NCBI GenBank assembly: GCA_016190465.1
Contig: JACPQP010000163.1
Coordinates: forward strand, 1-17,126
Length of the DNA: 17,126 nt
DNA from: Chloroflexota bacterium
GTDB lineage: Bacteria > Chloroflexota > UBA6077 > FW602-bin22 > JACPQP01
Direction of reading: 5' to 3'
Part shown: piece after piece, positions 1 through 6,806 of the stretch
Numbering within the stretch: position 1 is the first letter of the stretch
Layout: the number at the start of each line of letters is the position of its first letter
The notes under the pieces: generated by a model
Database searches by the model: none
The model's input: only the letters and a program-made list of their open reading frames with translations
What the model was told of the DNA's origin: nothing
Program-made: the position numbers and the translations under genes

Positions 1-110
1 CCCCCTGCCCCTCTCCCAGTACTGGGAGAGGGGGTCGGACCGTGCTGCTCCCCTTCCCCCAGGATTGGGGGCTCGAGCTCAGGAACGGCGGCCGGGGGGA
101 TGAGGGCCGT
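1..110. repeat. Palindromic dispersed repeat at left edge
   Basis: Positions 8-33 form a perfect 26-bp palindrome centred on AGTACT (13-bp arms rich in C on one side and G on the other). It is followed by a C-rich stretch and, at 78-107, a block beginning TCAGGAACGGCGG. Related blocks recur at the right edge of the window: 20-35 is identical to 16995-17010, and 78-107 matches the reverse complement of 16954-16983 with about two mismatches. This looks like a dispersed intergenic repeat family rather than a gene. It lies just downstream of the stop of the minus-strand kelch gene, so its hairpin could also act as a transcription end, but there is no clear T-run. Confidence 0.65.
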
Positions 111-118
111 AACCCTCG

Positions 119-3100
119 CTACGGTGCAAACTCCCCCGTCCCGCTGATCCCGGCCACCCGGACGAAGTACCCGTGACCTCGCTGGATGGCGAAGTTGTTC
201 CGCGCCCGCCCCATCAGGTGGGCGCTCCACGCCCCCAGCGACTCGTTCCACTGGACGATTTGGCTCACGGTGATCCCGTCCTCGGCCATCGCTCGACCGA
301 GCTCCTCCGCCAGGTAGGTCGTCGGGTGCGGCACCGCGATCAGGTTCCAACCCACCACCAGGCCGGTCACCGCTTGCGGCGACTGGATCGCGTAGCCGCT
401 GAGCCTCACCGGCCCGCCCACGCCCGTCACTCGGACGAAGTAGCCGTGGGTCAGGTCGAGGGCGTAGTTGTTGCTCTGGCTGCCCACCAGGTGCGCGCTC
501 CACGAGCCGAGGTTGCCGTTCCACGCCACCACCTGGGTCGCGTTCACCCCCTGGCTCCGCAGCCACTGCCCCAGCGCCTCCGCTGCGATCGCCTCCAGCG
601 GCTCCACCGGCAGCGCCACCAGATTCCAGCCACCCAGCAGCGTCACCTGCTCCGTCGCCATCGGCCGCAGGCCCAGGTCCCCCAGGTCGCCGAACCCGGC
701 CGCCTCGTCGATGGCTGCTGTCGTGGCAGTCTGGCGAGCGAAGCCGTTTCCGCCGCAGGTGCTCTCCACCAGCAGGCCGTCGGTGCCGATCTGGTAGACG
801 AAGAAGCTCGTGAGGTCGCTCGTCCGGGCCTGGAGCTCGATCAGCCAGGTGCCGTCCGGCTCGGTGAGGACCGACAGCCAGGTAGAGCTGCCCGGGCTGG
901 GGGCGCCGTCGCCGTCGCTCAACCGGACGAACAGCGGGCAGCCGGCGATGGGGGAGCCGTCCTGGTCGAGGAGGCGGCCCACCACCGAGAACGGAGCGCC
1001 CGAGATCAGCGCCGGTCCGGTGCGGAGGGTGAAGGGTGTGCCGGCGTCGTCGGCGAGCTGGCCGTCGAGGTCGAGGACGAACTGGTAGGTGGTCGAGGCG
1101 GTGAGGCCGGAGAAGACGACGTAGTGGGTATCGCCGACCCAGTCGGCGCCGCGAGCGTCGAAGGCGATCTCGGCCGACGCCAGGTCGAACGTGCCGGTCA
1201 CGGCGAAGCGCACCGCGCCGCCGGAAGCATTCACCGTCTCCCAGGAGACGACGGCCGAAGTATCCGTGACGTCGCTGATCCGCACGTTGGCGATGGTGCC
1301 CGGTTGTGGGGGTGCGTGGGTCGCGGTCGGCGTGGGCGTCGGAGTGTCGGTGCCGACCGCGGTCGGCGTGACCACCGGGGTTTCGGTAGGGACCGAGGTG
1401 GCCGTCGCCGTGTTGGTGCTGGTCACCGTGGGCGTTCGGGTTGGCGACGCGCTCGGCGTGGTGGACGGTGTCCCGGTCGACGTCCAGGTAGGCGAGCTAC
1501 TGGGCATGCTGGACGGCGTCCAGCTCGGCGTTCGGGTAGGCGACGTGCTGGGCGTGCTGGATGGCGTCCCGGTCGACGTCCGGGTAGGTGAGCTACTGGG
1601 CGTGCTAGACGGCGTCCAGGTGGGCGACGGGCTGGGCGTCGTGGACGGCATCCAGGTGGGCGTTCGGGTGGGCGACGGGCTGGGCGTGCTGGACGGCGTC
1701 CAGGTGGGCGACGCGCTGGCCGTGCTGGATGGCGCCGCGGTCGGGGTGGTGGTTGGCGTGCCAGTGGCCGTCGCCGTATCGGTTGGCAGACTTGTCGATG
1801 TTGTCGTGCTGCTGGCCGTCACGGTATCGGTCGGCGCCGCGGTCGGCGTGCTCGTCGGGACGGAAGTCGCCGAATCGGTCGGCGACGCGGTGGCCGTATC
1901 GGTGGGCGTGTCGGTTGGCAGGCTCGTCGACGTCGCCGTGGCGGTTGGGGTGTCAGATGGCGTCTCCGTCGGTGTCGACGTGCTGCTGGGCGTCGCCGAA
2001 TCGGTCGGCGACGCGGTGGCCGTATCGGTGGGCGTGTCGGTCGGCAAGGTCGTCGATGTTGCCGTGCTGCTGGGCGTCGCAGTGTCAGTTGGCAGGCTCG
2101 TCGGCGTTGCCGTGTCGGCTGGCGTGTCAGATGGCGTCTCCGTCGGTGTCGCCGTATCGGTGGGCAGGAGAGTCGGCGTGATCTCCGGCGAACTCGTCGT
2201 CGTCGGCGTAAACGTGTCCGTCGGGGTCACGGACGACGTTTCGGTTGGCACAGGCGTCGGCGTGCGCGCCGCGGGCTCCTCGGTGGCCGTCGGCGTGTCC
2301 GTTGGCTCCTCCGTTGGCGTCACCGTCGGTGTGCTCGTCGACGTCTCCGTCGGCGTTGGCGTCTCTGTGGGGGTGTCGGTAGGCGAGCCCGTCGGCGTGT
2401 ATGCGCCGGTCAGTACGGTGCCCGTCACGATCGGCGTGACGGTCGGCGCTCCGTCCGGCAGGCTTGCGCTGATCGTCCAGATATTCGTGGCCGGATCGTA
2501 CTTCTCGACGGTGCGCAGTTCGCCGCCCGAGGCGTCGCAGCAGCCGCCGATGGCATAGATCCTCCCCTCGGACCCCGTCACTGCCCCCAGCCCCCAGCGG
2601 GGCGTGAGCAGTGGCGCCAGGGTCGTCCAGGTGTTCGAGGTGGGATCGTACCGCTCGACCGTCGCGCGAGGCTGGCCGCCGGCGTCACAGCAGCCGCCGA
2701 TGGCGTAGACCTGGCCATCGGCGCCGACGGTCGTCCCCATAGCGGCCCGCGGCGTGATCATGCTCGGGCCGCTCGTCCAGGTATTCATCAGGGGCGAATA
2801 GATCTCGTGGGCGCCGAAGGGGCCAGAGCCGTCGGTCCCCCCGAAGGCGTGGACGTTGCCATCGTTCGTCGCCGCCACGCCGAGGCCCCACCGCCAGAGA
2901 GTCATCGACGCCACCGGCGTCCAGCGGTCCATCTGCGGGTCGTACTCCTCGACCGTGGCCCGCGGCTCGTTCCCGACCCGCCCGCCGACGGCGTAAGTCG
3001 CGCCGTTGGTGGCCGTCGCCGCGCCCAGGCCCGACCGCGGGGTGTTCAGCGGCGCCCGGGTCTGCCAGGTCCTGCTGACGGGATCGAACGCCTCGACCGT

Positions 3101-3526
3101 GCCGACGGGGACGCCGTCGACTTCGCCCCCGATGCGCAGAAACTCCTGCCAACTGGGCGCAGCCGCGGCGCCCGAGCGTGCGGTCGGCGGGGGTGGCTCG
3201 TCAGTCACCCCTTCCAGCGTGTCATCCGCCCTGGCGAGCTGAGTACGGAGGGTTCCCCCCAGATAGATCGTGATGCCGATCGCGGCCACAGCGATCAGCG
3301 CCACGACGATCATGTACTCGGCGAGCCCCCCCTGGGAGATCTCTCGGTCCGTCGCACGATCGAGTGGCGAAGACTCGCCCGCCAGCGGGGACGGGACCAA
3401 GTCAGTCGCCGACGCCGCGGCGACCGCTGGCGCGGGGCGCAGGCCGCCCGGCTGGGAGGTGAGAGGAATGGCCAGCAAGAGGACGACGAGAAGCACGCGC
3501 AGCACGACCTGTCCGAACCGACGCAT
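119..3526 (-). CDS. Flp-pilin-like / kelch / Thr-Pro-rich surface protein
   Basis: This encodes about 1135 residues with no specific function recognised; it is probably a secreted or membrane-anchored surface protein. In order there is a basic, hydrophobic N-terminus (about 4-24) like a signal or leader peptide. A segment around 63-92 reading QGGLAEYMIVVALIAVAAIG follows and closely resembles the core of Flp/type IVb pilins (Glu-Tyr followed by a hydrophobic helix). About five kelch-type repeats (130-355) follow, each with a GG pair and a YDP...W pattern, two of them carrying a Cys-Cys pair. A Thr/Pro/Ser stalk runs from about 365 to 740, then an FnIII-like domain, a second beta-rich domain, and two C-terminal repeats with GWNL, WSAHL and HGYFVRV motifs. 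A GTG lies at 3529, but the ATG at 3526 is preferred because GGGAGG then sits six bases upstream. A sigma70-like promoter lies about 80 bases upstream. Confidence 0.85.
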   Translation of the reverse strand: MRRFGQVVLRVLLVVLLLAIPLTSQPGGLRPAPAVAAASATDLVPSPLAGESSPLDRATDREISQGGLAEYMIVVALIAVAAIGITIYLGGTLRTQLARADDTLEGVTDEPPPPTARSGAAAAPSWQEFLRIGGEVDGVPVGTVEAFDPVSRTWQTRAPLNTPRSGLGAATATNGATYAVGGRVGNEPRATVEEYDPQMDRWTPVASMTLWRWGLGVAATNDGNVHAFGGTDGSGPFGAHEIYSPLMNTWTSGPSMITPRAAMGTTVGADGQVYAIGGCCDAGGQPRATVERYDPTSNTWTTLAPLLTPRWGLGAVTGSEGRIYAIGGCCDASGGELRTVEKYDPATNIWTISASLPDGAPTVTPIVTGTVLTGAYTPTGSPTDTPTETPTPTETSTSTPTVTPTEEPTDTPTATEEPAARTPTPVPTETSSVTPTDTFTPTTTSSPEITPTLLPTDTATPTETPSDTPADTATPTSLPTDTATPSSTATSTTLPTDTPTDTATASPTDSATPSSTSTPTETPSDTPTATATSTSLPTDTPTDTATASPTDSATSVPTSTPTAAPTDTVTASSTTTSTSLPTDTATATGTPTTTPTAAPSSTASASPTWTPSSTPSPSPTRTPTWMPSTTPSPSPTWTPSSTPSSSPTRTSTGTPSSTPSTSPTRTPSWTPSSMPSSSPTWTSTGTPSTTPSASPTRTPTVTSTNTATATSVPTETPVVTPTAVGTDTPTPTPTATHAPPQPGTIANVRISDVTDTSAVVSWETVNASGGAVRFAVTGTFDLASAEIAFDARGADWVGDTHYVVFSGLTASTTYQFVLDLDGQLADDAGTPFTLRTGPALISGAPFSVVGRLLDQDGSPIAGCPLFVRLSDGDGAPSPGSSTWLSVLTEPDGTWLIELQARTSDLTSFFVYQIGTDGLLVESTCGGNGFARQTATTAAIDEAAGFGDLGDLGLRPMATEQVTLLGGWNLVALPVEPLEAIAAEALGQWLRSQGVNATQVVAWNGNLGSWSAHLVGSQSNNYALDLTHGYFVRVTGVGGPVRLSGYAIQSPQAVTGLVVGWNLIAVPHPTTYLAEELGRAMAEDGITVSQIVQWNESLGAWSAHLMGRARNNFAIQRGHGYFVRVAGISGTGEFAP
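1320..2400 (-). repeat. Degenerate tandem repeat encoding Thr/Pro/Ser stalk
   Basis: This stretch inside the kelch gene is built of short degenerate units (GTCGGCGT-like on the plus strand) that encode PT, ST and DT dipeptides on the minus strand. A longer duplication is visible: 1866-1915 is repeated identically at 1992-2041, a 126-bp period. The repeat stays in frame and the reading frame is open throughout, so it is a mucin-like spacer likely to vary in length by slippage or recombination. The complementary strand also stays open and would encode a Val/Gly-rich product, which is a mirror of the repeat and not a gene. Confidence 0.85.
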
Positions 3527-3603
3527 CACACACCTCCCGGGCGCCTATCAGCGGCGCCAGAACGCGGCGCGGAGCGCACCAACGCCTGGCTGCGGCCGTT
3601 CCC

Positions 3604-3632
3604 ACGATAAACGGGACCGCATGTAATGTCAA
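3604..3632 (-). promoter_or_regulatory. Sigma70-type promoter of kelch gene
   Basis: On the minus strand a perfect -35 TTGACA (3632-3627) is separated by exactly 17 bases from TATCGT (3609-3604), a four-of-six match to the -10 consensus. Transcription would start near 3597, giving a leader of about 70 bases before the ATG at 3526. The perfect -35, the ideal spacer and the correct position in front of the gene support it; it is not tested experimentally. Confidence 0.65.
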
Positions 3633-3639
3633 GGTAGTA

Positions 3640-4208
3640 CTTCACACTCCCCCCAGCAGTCCTGCTCGCCCTTGCGCCAGCTACGCTTCACCTCATCCCG
3701 ACTGCGTCTGAACGTGCCACTCCCCGGCGGCCAACCTCCCAGGGAAGTGAGGAGGTTGGGGGTTGTCGGCGGACGCGTCGCGCCCGCCGACAACCCCCAA
3801 ACCCCGCCGAGGTGGCTCACAAGGGTAGGTATCGCGATCGGGTGGAGTGACCTGCACGGCTGTCAAGCCCAGTTGTGGTCGAATGTGATGGCGCGAGTTG
3901 CCGAGGTCAGGCCCAGTGGCGCCAGCCAGCCACTTACGCCGCGGTGTGACCGGGCACCGATCCTGCACATCCCCCACGCTATTCGGTCCCAGGAGTGCCG
4001 AGCCATCTGATCCTCATCCGCCGGCGGCACCTGGCGGATGGGCGTGGCTCAGGCCCAAATAGTCCGGCGCTAACTGTGCTGCGCGGTCGAATGCCCCATC
4101 GTGACGGGTGACCGAGGAGCAGGCCCGGTGCCGGAATATCCTGCAGCGAGCAGTGACGTTGAGCAAGCGGAGACCAACCTCCAACGATCCCGGTGGAAGG
4201 AGCCGAAC
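3640..4208. other. Gene-free interval with nested hairpins
   Basis: I see no convincing gene here; the short open frames lack ribosome binding sites and recognisable protein. It holds three inverted repeats: CCAACCTCC (3731-3739) with GGAGGTTGG (3751-3759); a 17-bp perfect stem between 3756-3772 and 3784-3800, beginning TTGGGGGTTG; and CATCCGCC (4015-4022) with GGCGGATG (4033-4040). The first two overlap at 3756-3759, so they cannot form together. No T-run follows them, so they look more like a repeat element or a regulatory structure than simple terminators. The interval separates the divergent kelch gene and the plus-strand membrane-protein gene. Confidence 0.6.
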
Positions 4209-4556
4209 GTGCGAAAGAGGCGAGCGGACATGGAAGACGTTGAGTCGGAGGGCCGGGCGCCCGGTGGGCGCGAGGTGGTCCAGGTTGGTGTGGAGGACGA
4301 TATGGCGGTCGGCGGCGGTGGCCACGTCGTGATGGAGGAGGAACAGCCCCGGCGCGGGCCGCGCCGCGGGGCCACACTCCTGGCCCTGACCCTGGGAGCG
4401 CTGATGCTGGTCGCGGTGCTGTTGATGGGCGCCTCGCTGGTAACCGGCGCGTTCGCGCTGCTCGGCCCGCTGAGCTGGTTCTGGATCGCTGTCTTCATCG
4501 TCGTGTTGCTCCTCGGGGGGCTGACGATCTATTATCTGACGCGGGTGAACGTCTGA
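4209..4556 (+). CDS. Small membrane protein with two transmembrane helices
   Basis: This encodes about 115 residues; the family is not recognised. The first half is hydrophilic and charged (EDVESE, MEEEQPRRGPRR), followed by two hydrophobic helices at about 53-78 (TLLALTLGALMLVAVLLMGA) and 81-108 (LLGPLSWFWIAVFIVVLLLG), with a short basic tail. The Arg-rich run just before helix one suggests a cytoplasmic N-terminus by the positive-inside rule. The GTG start at 4209 is chosen because AAGGAG lies exactly six bases upstream; the frame stays open back to an ATG at 4101, and an internal ATG lies at 4230. The next gene follows after 37 bases on the same strand, so the two may be co-transcribed. 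Function unknown. Confidence 0.7.
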   Translation: MRKRRADMEDVESEGRAPGGREVVQVGVEDDMAVGGGGHVVMEEEQPRRGPRRGATLLALTLGALMLVAVLLMGASLVTGAFALLGPLSWFWIAVFIVVLLLGGLTIYYLTRVNV

Positions 4557-4593
4557 GGCTGATCGCTGATCGCCGTGTACTCTGTGAGGAACG

Positions 4594-6078
4594 ATGCAAC
4601 ACCTTGGCCGCCAGACTGGCCGCGCCGCGATTGCCGTGCCTGATACGCCAGATGCTCGCCTGGCCGCGTTAGCGACCTACCCGCCACTGGCCGTGCTCAA
4701 GCCGTTCGTGCGGGCGATGATCGCCAACCGTCTCCGGCCGGAGCACTTCGTCGCCGGCAGCAACGTGCTGGCGATCGGCGAGCCTGCCGACCGCCTGTTC
4801 GTGATCCGGTCCGGCCACGCCGAGGTCGTCGCTCCGACCAGCGGGGGCAATGGCGAGCTGCTGCTGGCGGTGCTCGGTCCGGGCGAGGGGTTCGGCGAGA
4901 TGGCTCTGGTCACCGGCGGACGGCGCACCGCCACGGTCCGCGCCGTCACCGCGCTCGACACGTACTCCCTCAGCGTCGTCGACTTTCGCCAGCTCATGGC
5001 CGAACACGACGAGGTCCGTCAGGCCGTTCGCGACCTGGTCGCCGAGCTAGAACGGGCCACGTTCCTGAAGCGGTCGACGCCGTTCGCCTGCCTCGACGCG
5101 CCGCAGTTGCGTCGGCTCGCCGAGCAGATCCAGCCGCGGGTCGTCCCGGCCGGGACGGTGCTGATGCGCGAGGGAGAAGTGGGCGACTGGTGCGCGGTTG
5201 TTCGTCGCGGCAGGCTCGGCGTGCGGGTCCGCTCCCCGGCCGGCGTCGAGGAGGAGAAAGCTATGCTCGGCCCGGGCGCATCGGTCGGCGAGATGGCGCT
5301 GCTCACCGGCGCGCCCCGGTCGGCGACGGTCGTCACGCTCGAAGAGACCGAGCTCTGGCAGATCCATCTAGCGGCGTTCGAGACGGCGCTGGCGGCCTCG
5401 ACGACGCTGCTGTCCGAGTTCCAGACCCTGCTCGGCGCTCGAGCCCGGCCTCGCCGCCGGACCGGCATCTCGGTGAGCACCAGCCACACCGATTCCGGGG
5501 AGCCCGTCTACGTCCTGCGCGATACCGATCGCTGGACCTACTTTCAGCTCTCGGCCGATGGTCTGGCGATCTGGGAGCTCCTCGACGGAAACCGTACGCT
5601 CGGCGACATCGTGCAGATGGTGGAGGCGCAGGCCGGGAGGGCCGGGGGGACACCGGTCGTCCCACTCGTCCGACGCCTCATCGGGGCTGGCTTCGTCGAG
5701 ACACCGCAGACGCTGGCGCTCTATCGGCCGTCGGCGTTCCGTCTGGGCACGCTGATCCATCAGGCCCGCCGCTGGCTCCGGGGCCGGCCGCCACGTGGGC
5801 TGACGCGAGTCATCGCCTACTGCTCGGTGACCGACGTAGAGGCCCGGCCCGGGCTGGCCGGCCTCACCGCCTCGGTCGAGGTCGAGCTCGCGGCGCGCGA
5901 CGGCTACGCCTCGGGATATCGGGTGAGCCTCCCACTGGTGCCCCAGCTTGATCTGGCGTTCGGAGACTCGGCCGAGCTCCACTACGACCGCGGCAATGGG
6001 CAGGTGAGACCCGTTCGCCTGGTCAACCGCCGGTCCAGCCGCACGTTCGAGGCGGAGTCGCTCAGAACAGTCGACTGA
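4594..6078 (+). CDS. Dual cyclic-nucleotide-binding protein with PqqD-like domain
   Basis: This encodes 494 residues, probably a cytoplasmic ligand-responsive protein. Two CRP-type cyclic-nucleotide-binding domains lie at about 45-150 and 160-280. Both keep the phosphate-binding-cassette pattern: FGEMALVTGGRRTATV (Glu102, Arg111) and VGEMALLTGAPRSATV (Glu233, Arg242). In known family members these residues contact the cNMP ribose and phosphate. Residues about 303-370 (YFQLSADGLAIWELLDGNRT and following) resemble PqqD-type peptide-chaperone domains. The last 120 residues (about 375-494) are basic and then beta-rich, and unrecognised. There is no DNA-binding helix-turn-helix, so it is not a classical CRP regulator. 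The start has GAGGA upstream (GTGAGGAACG before ATG). No radical-SAM enzyme or precursor peptide, the usual PqqD partners, is nearby. Domain calls are from motif reading. Confidence 0.85.
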   Translation: MQHLGRQTGRAAIAVPDTPDARLAALATYPPLAVLKPFVRAMIANRLRPEHFVAGSNVLAIGEPADRLFVIRSGHAEVVAPTSGGNGELLLAVLGPGEGFGEMALVTGGRRTATVRAVTALDTYSLSVVDFRQLMAEHDEVRQAVRDLVAELERATFLKRSTPFACLDAPQLRRLAEQIQPRVVPAGTVLMREGEVGDWCAVVRRGRLGVRVRSPAGVEEEKAMLGPGASVGEMALLTGAPRSATVVTLEETELWQIHLAAFETALAASTTLLSEFQTLLGARARPRRRTGISVSTSHTDSGEPVYVLRDTDRWTYFQLSADGLAIWELLDGNRTLGDIVQMVEAQAGRAGGTPVVPLVRRLIGAGFVETPQTLALYRPSAFRLGTLIHQARRWLRGRPPRGLTRVIAYCSVTDVEARPGLAGLTASVEVELAARDGYASGYRVSLPLVPQLDLAFGDSAELHYDRGNGQVRPVRLVNRRSSRTFEAESLRTVD

Positions 6079-6100
6079 GGGCCGCCCTTTGCCGAACACC

Positions 6101-6134
6101 AAAAGGCCGGAGAGCTCGGGGAGCTCTCCGGCCT
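6101..6134 (-). terminator. Hairpin terminator between convergent genes
   Basis: A 13-bp perfect stem (AGGCCGGAGAGCT at 6104-6116 with its complement at 6122-6134) closes a five-base loop. Read on the minus strand it is followed by a short T-run (CCTTTTGG), which fits a Rho-independent terminator 43 bases past the stop of the small gene at 6177-6413. It also lies 25 bases past the stop of the plus-strand gene ending at 6078 and could end that transcript too, although no T-run follows on that strand. Confidence 0.75.
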
Positions 6135-6176
6135 CGATCCTCAGTCGGTTGGCGAGAAGACCAGCGCGTCTCCGAA

Positions 6177-6413
6177 TCAGAACGTATAGCAGGCGCGATG
6201 GTACGACTGGAGGCCCCGGTTCCCGTTGTGGTGGCCGTTGCCGTTCCCGTTGCCGTTGCTCCGGCTGAGCGGGACGCTCTTCACATGGACGAGATCCTTG
6301 ATCTTCACTTCCTTGCCGCACTTCGCGCAGACCTTACCCGACAGGGCATCGGTCAACAGGGCGCGCTCTGCTGCCGTCTGGTTCTTGTTCTTCCCGGTGC
6401 GATCGTTGGCCAC
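6177..6413 (-). CDS. Small Asn/Gly-rich putative zinc-binding protein
   Basis: This encodes 78 residues; the family is not recognised. A basic N-terminus (ANDRTGKNKNQTAAERALL) precedes CAKC (Cys29, Cys32), and the C-terminus carries HRAC (His72, Cys75). A C-x2-C ... H-x2-C arrangement of this kind suggests one structural zinc site. Between them is a low-complexity NGNGNGNGHHNGN run (residues 53-65), probably a flexible linker. The start is GTG at 6413 with GGAGGAG about eight bases upstream. The gene stands alone, with its own promoter candidate at 6528-6556, a leader hairpin and a terminator at 6101-6134, which argues that it is a real, independently expressed gene. Zinc binding is inferred from spacing alone. 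Confidence 0.75.
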   Translation of the reverse strand: MANDRTGKNKNQTAAERALLTDALSGKVCAKCGKEVKIKDLVHVKSVPLSRSNGNGNGNGHHNGNRGLQSYHRACYTF

Positions 6414-6472
6414 CCGCGAAACTCCTCCGATACTGTTTGATAGAAAATAACCGCCCGCGCGCGAACACAGAG

Positions 6473-6499
6473 GAAAGCGCCACCAGTGGCGGCGCTTTC
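6473..6499. promoter_or_regulatory. Leader hairpin upstream of zinc-binding small gene
   Basis: GAAAGCGCC (6473-6481) pairs with GGCGCTTTC (6491-6499) around a nine-base loop. If the minus-strand promoter at 6528-6556 is used, this stem sits in the 5' leader of the 78-residue gene, about 60 bases before its GTG. The surrounding stretch (about 6425-6560) is more AT-rich than its neighbours. It could be an attenuator-like leader structure, or a terminator for plus-strand transcription, since TTTCTTC follows on that side. Confidence 0.5.
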
Positions 6500-6527
6500 T
6501 TCACGCCATTCTTCGGCGAGCGGCGGT

Positions 6528-6556
6528 ATTATCTCAAAACTGATTGTATCATTCAA
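6528..6556 (-). promoter_or_regulatory. Sigma70-type promoter of small zinc-binding gene
   Basis: On the minus strand TTGAAT (6556-6551) is followed after exactly 17 bases by GATAAT (6533-6528), matching five of six positions of the -10 consensus. The start would be near 6521, leaving a leader of about 110 bases that includes the 6473-6499 hairpin and ends at the GTG at 6413. This is a sequence match only. Confidence 0.6.
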
Positions 6557-6640
6557 GAGGCAGCCGGCGCCAGTTTCTCGTGGGTGCGGCTCCGCCCGCC
6601 ACCAGGATACCTACCCATTCGGATAGGGCCGGGACGGCGA

Positions 6641-6696
6641 CGGGTAGGCTGTGGGCTCATTTCGGCGCGTCCGAACACTACCCCACAGCCTACCCG
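6641..6696. promoter_or_regulatory. 15-bp inverted repeat upstream of hydrogenase operon
   Basis: CGGGTAGGCTGTGGG (6641-6655) is perfectly complementary to CCCACAGCCTACCCG (6682-6696), with 26 bases between. It lies about 110-165 bases before the first hydrogenase gene. It could be an operator for a dimeric regulator, a leader hairpin, or a remnant repeat. I found no convincing -35/-10 pair near it, so its role is open. Confidence 0.45.
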
Positions 6697-6806
6697 AACG
6701 GGCATGGCTCTGCCTGGCCTGCTGCGCTATGCATGAATCGAGAGCTCGCCCAACTATCTGGCGGGCGATCTGCCTCTACGTTCGTCGGCGAGCCGTGGAG
6801 AACACG

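Noticed and set aside
1320..2400. Possible CRISPR array in repeated sequence
   Set aside because: Units are short, degenerate and contiguous, with no constant repeat and unique spacers, and they encode an in-frame PT-rich stalk.
1191..2558. Plus-strand 455-residue Val/Gly-rich open frame
   Set aside because: It is the mirror of the Thr/Pro-rich repeat of the minus-strand gene. It is low-complexity, and its frame stays open only because the repeat lacks stops on both strands.
3830..3980. Possible tRNA or small RNA around a GGTCGAAT-like string
   Set aside because: No acceptor stem, anticodon arm or proper T-loop pairing could be drawn around it.
4101..4208. 36-residue N-terminal extension of the two-helix membrane protein
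   Set aside because: There is no ribosome binding site at the ATG at 4101 and its translation is unremarkable, whereas GTG 4209 has AAGGAG six bases upstream.
5368..6321. Minus-strand 317-residue open frame
   Set aside because: It overlaps the PqqD-like coding region, the terminator stem and the small zinc-type gene; no family features.
6651..6806. N-terminal extension of the HydB-like subunit
   Set aside because: It would begin inside the 15-bp inverted repeat and lacks a ribosome binding site; the ATG at 6807 has GGAG at the right distance.
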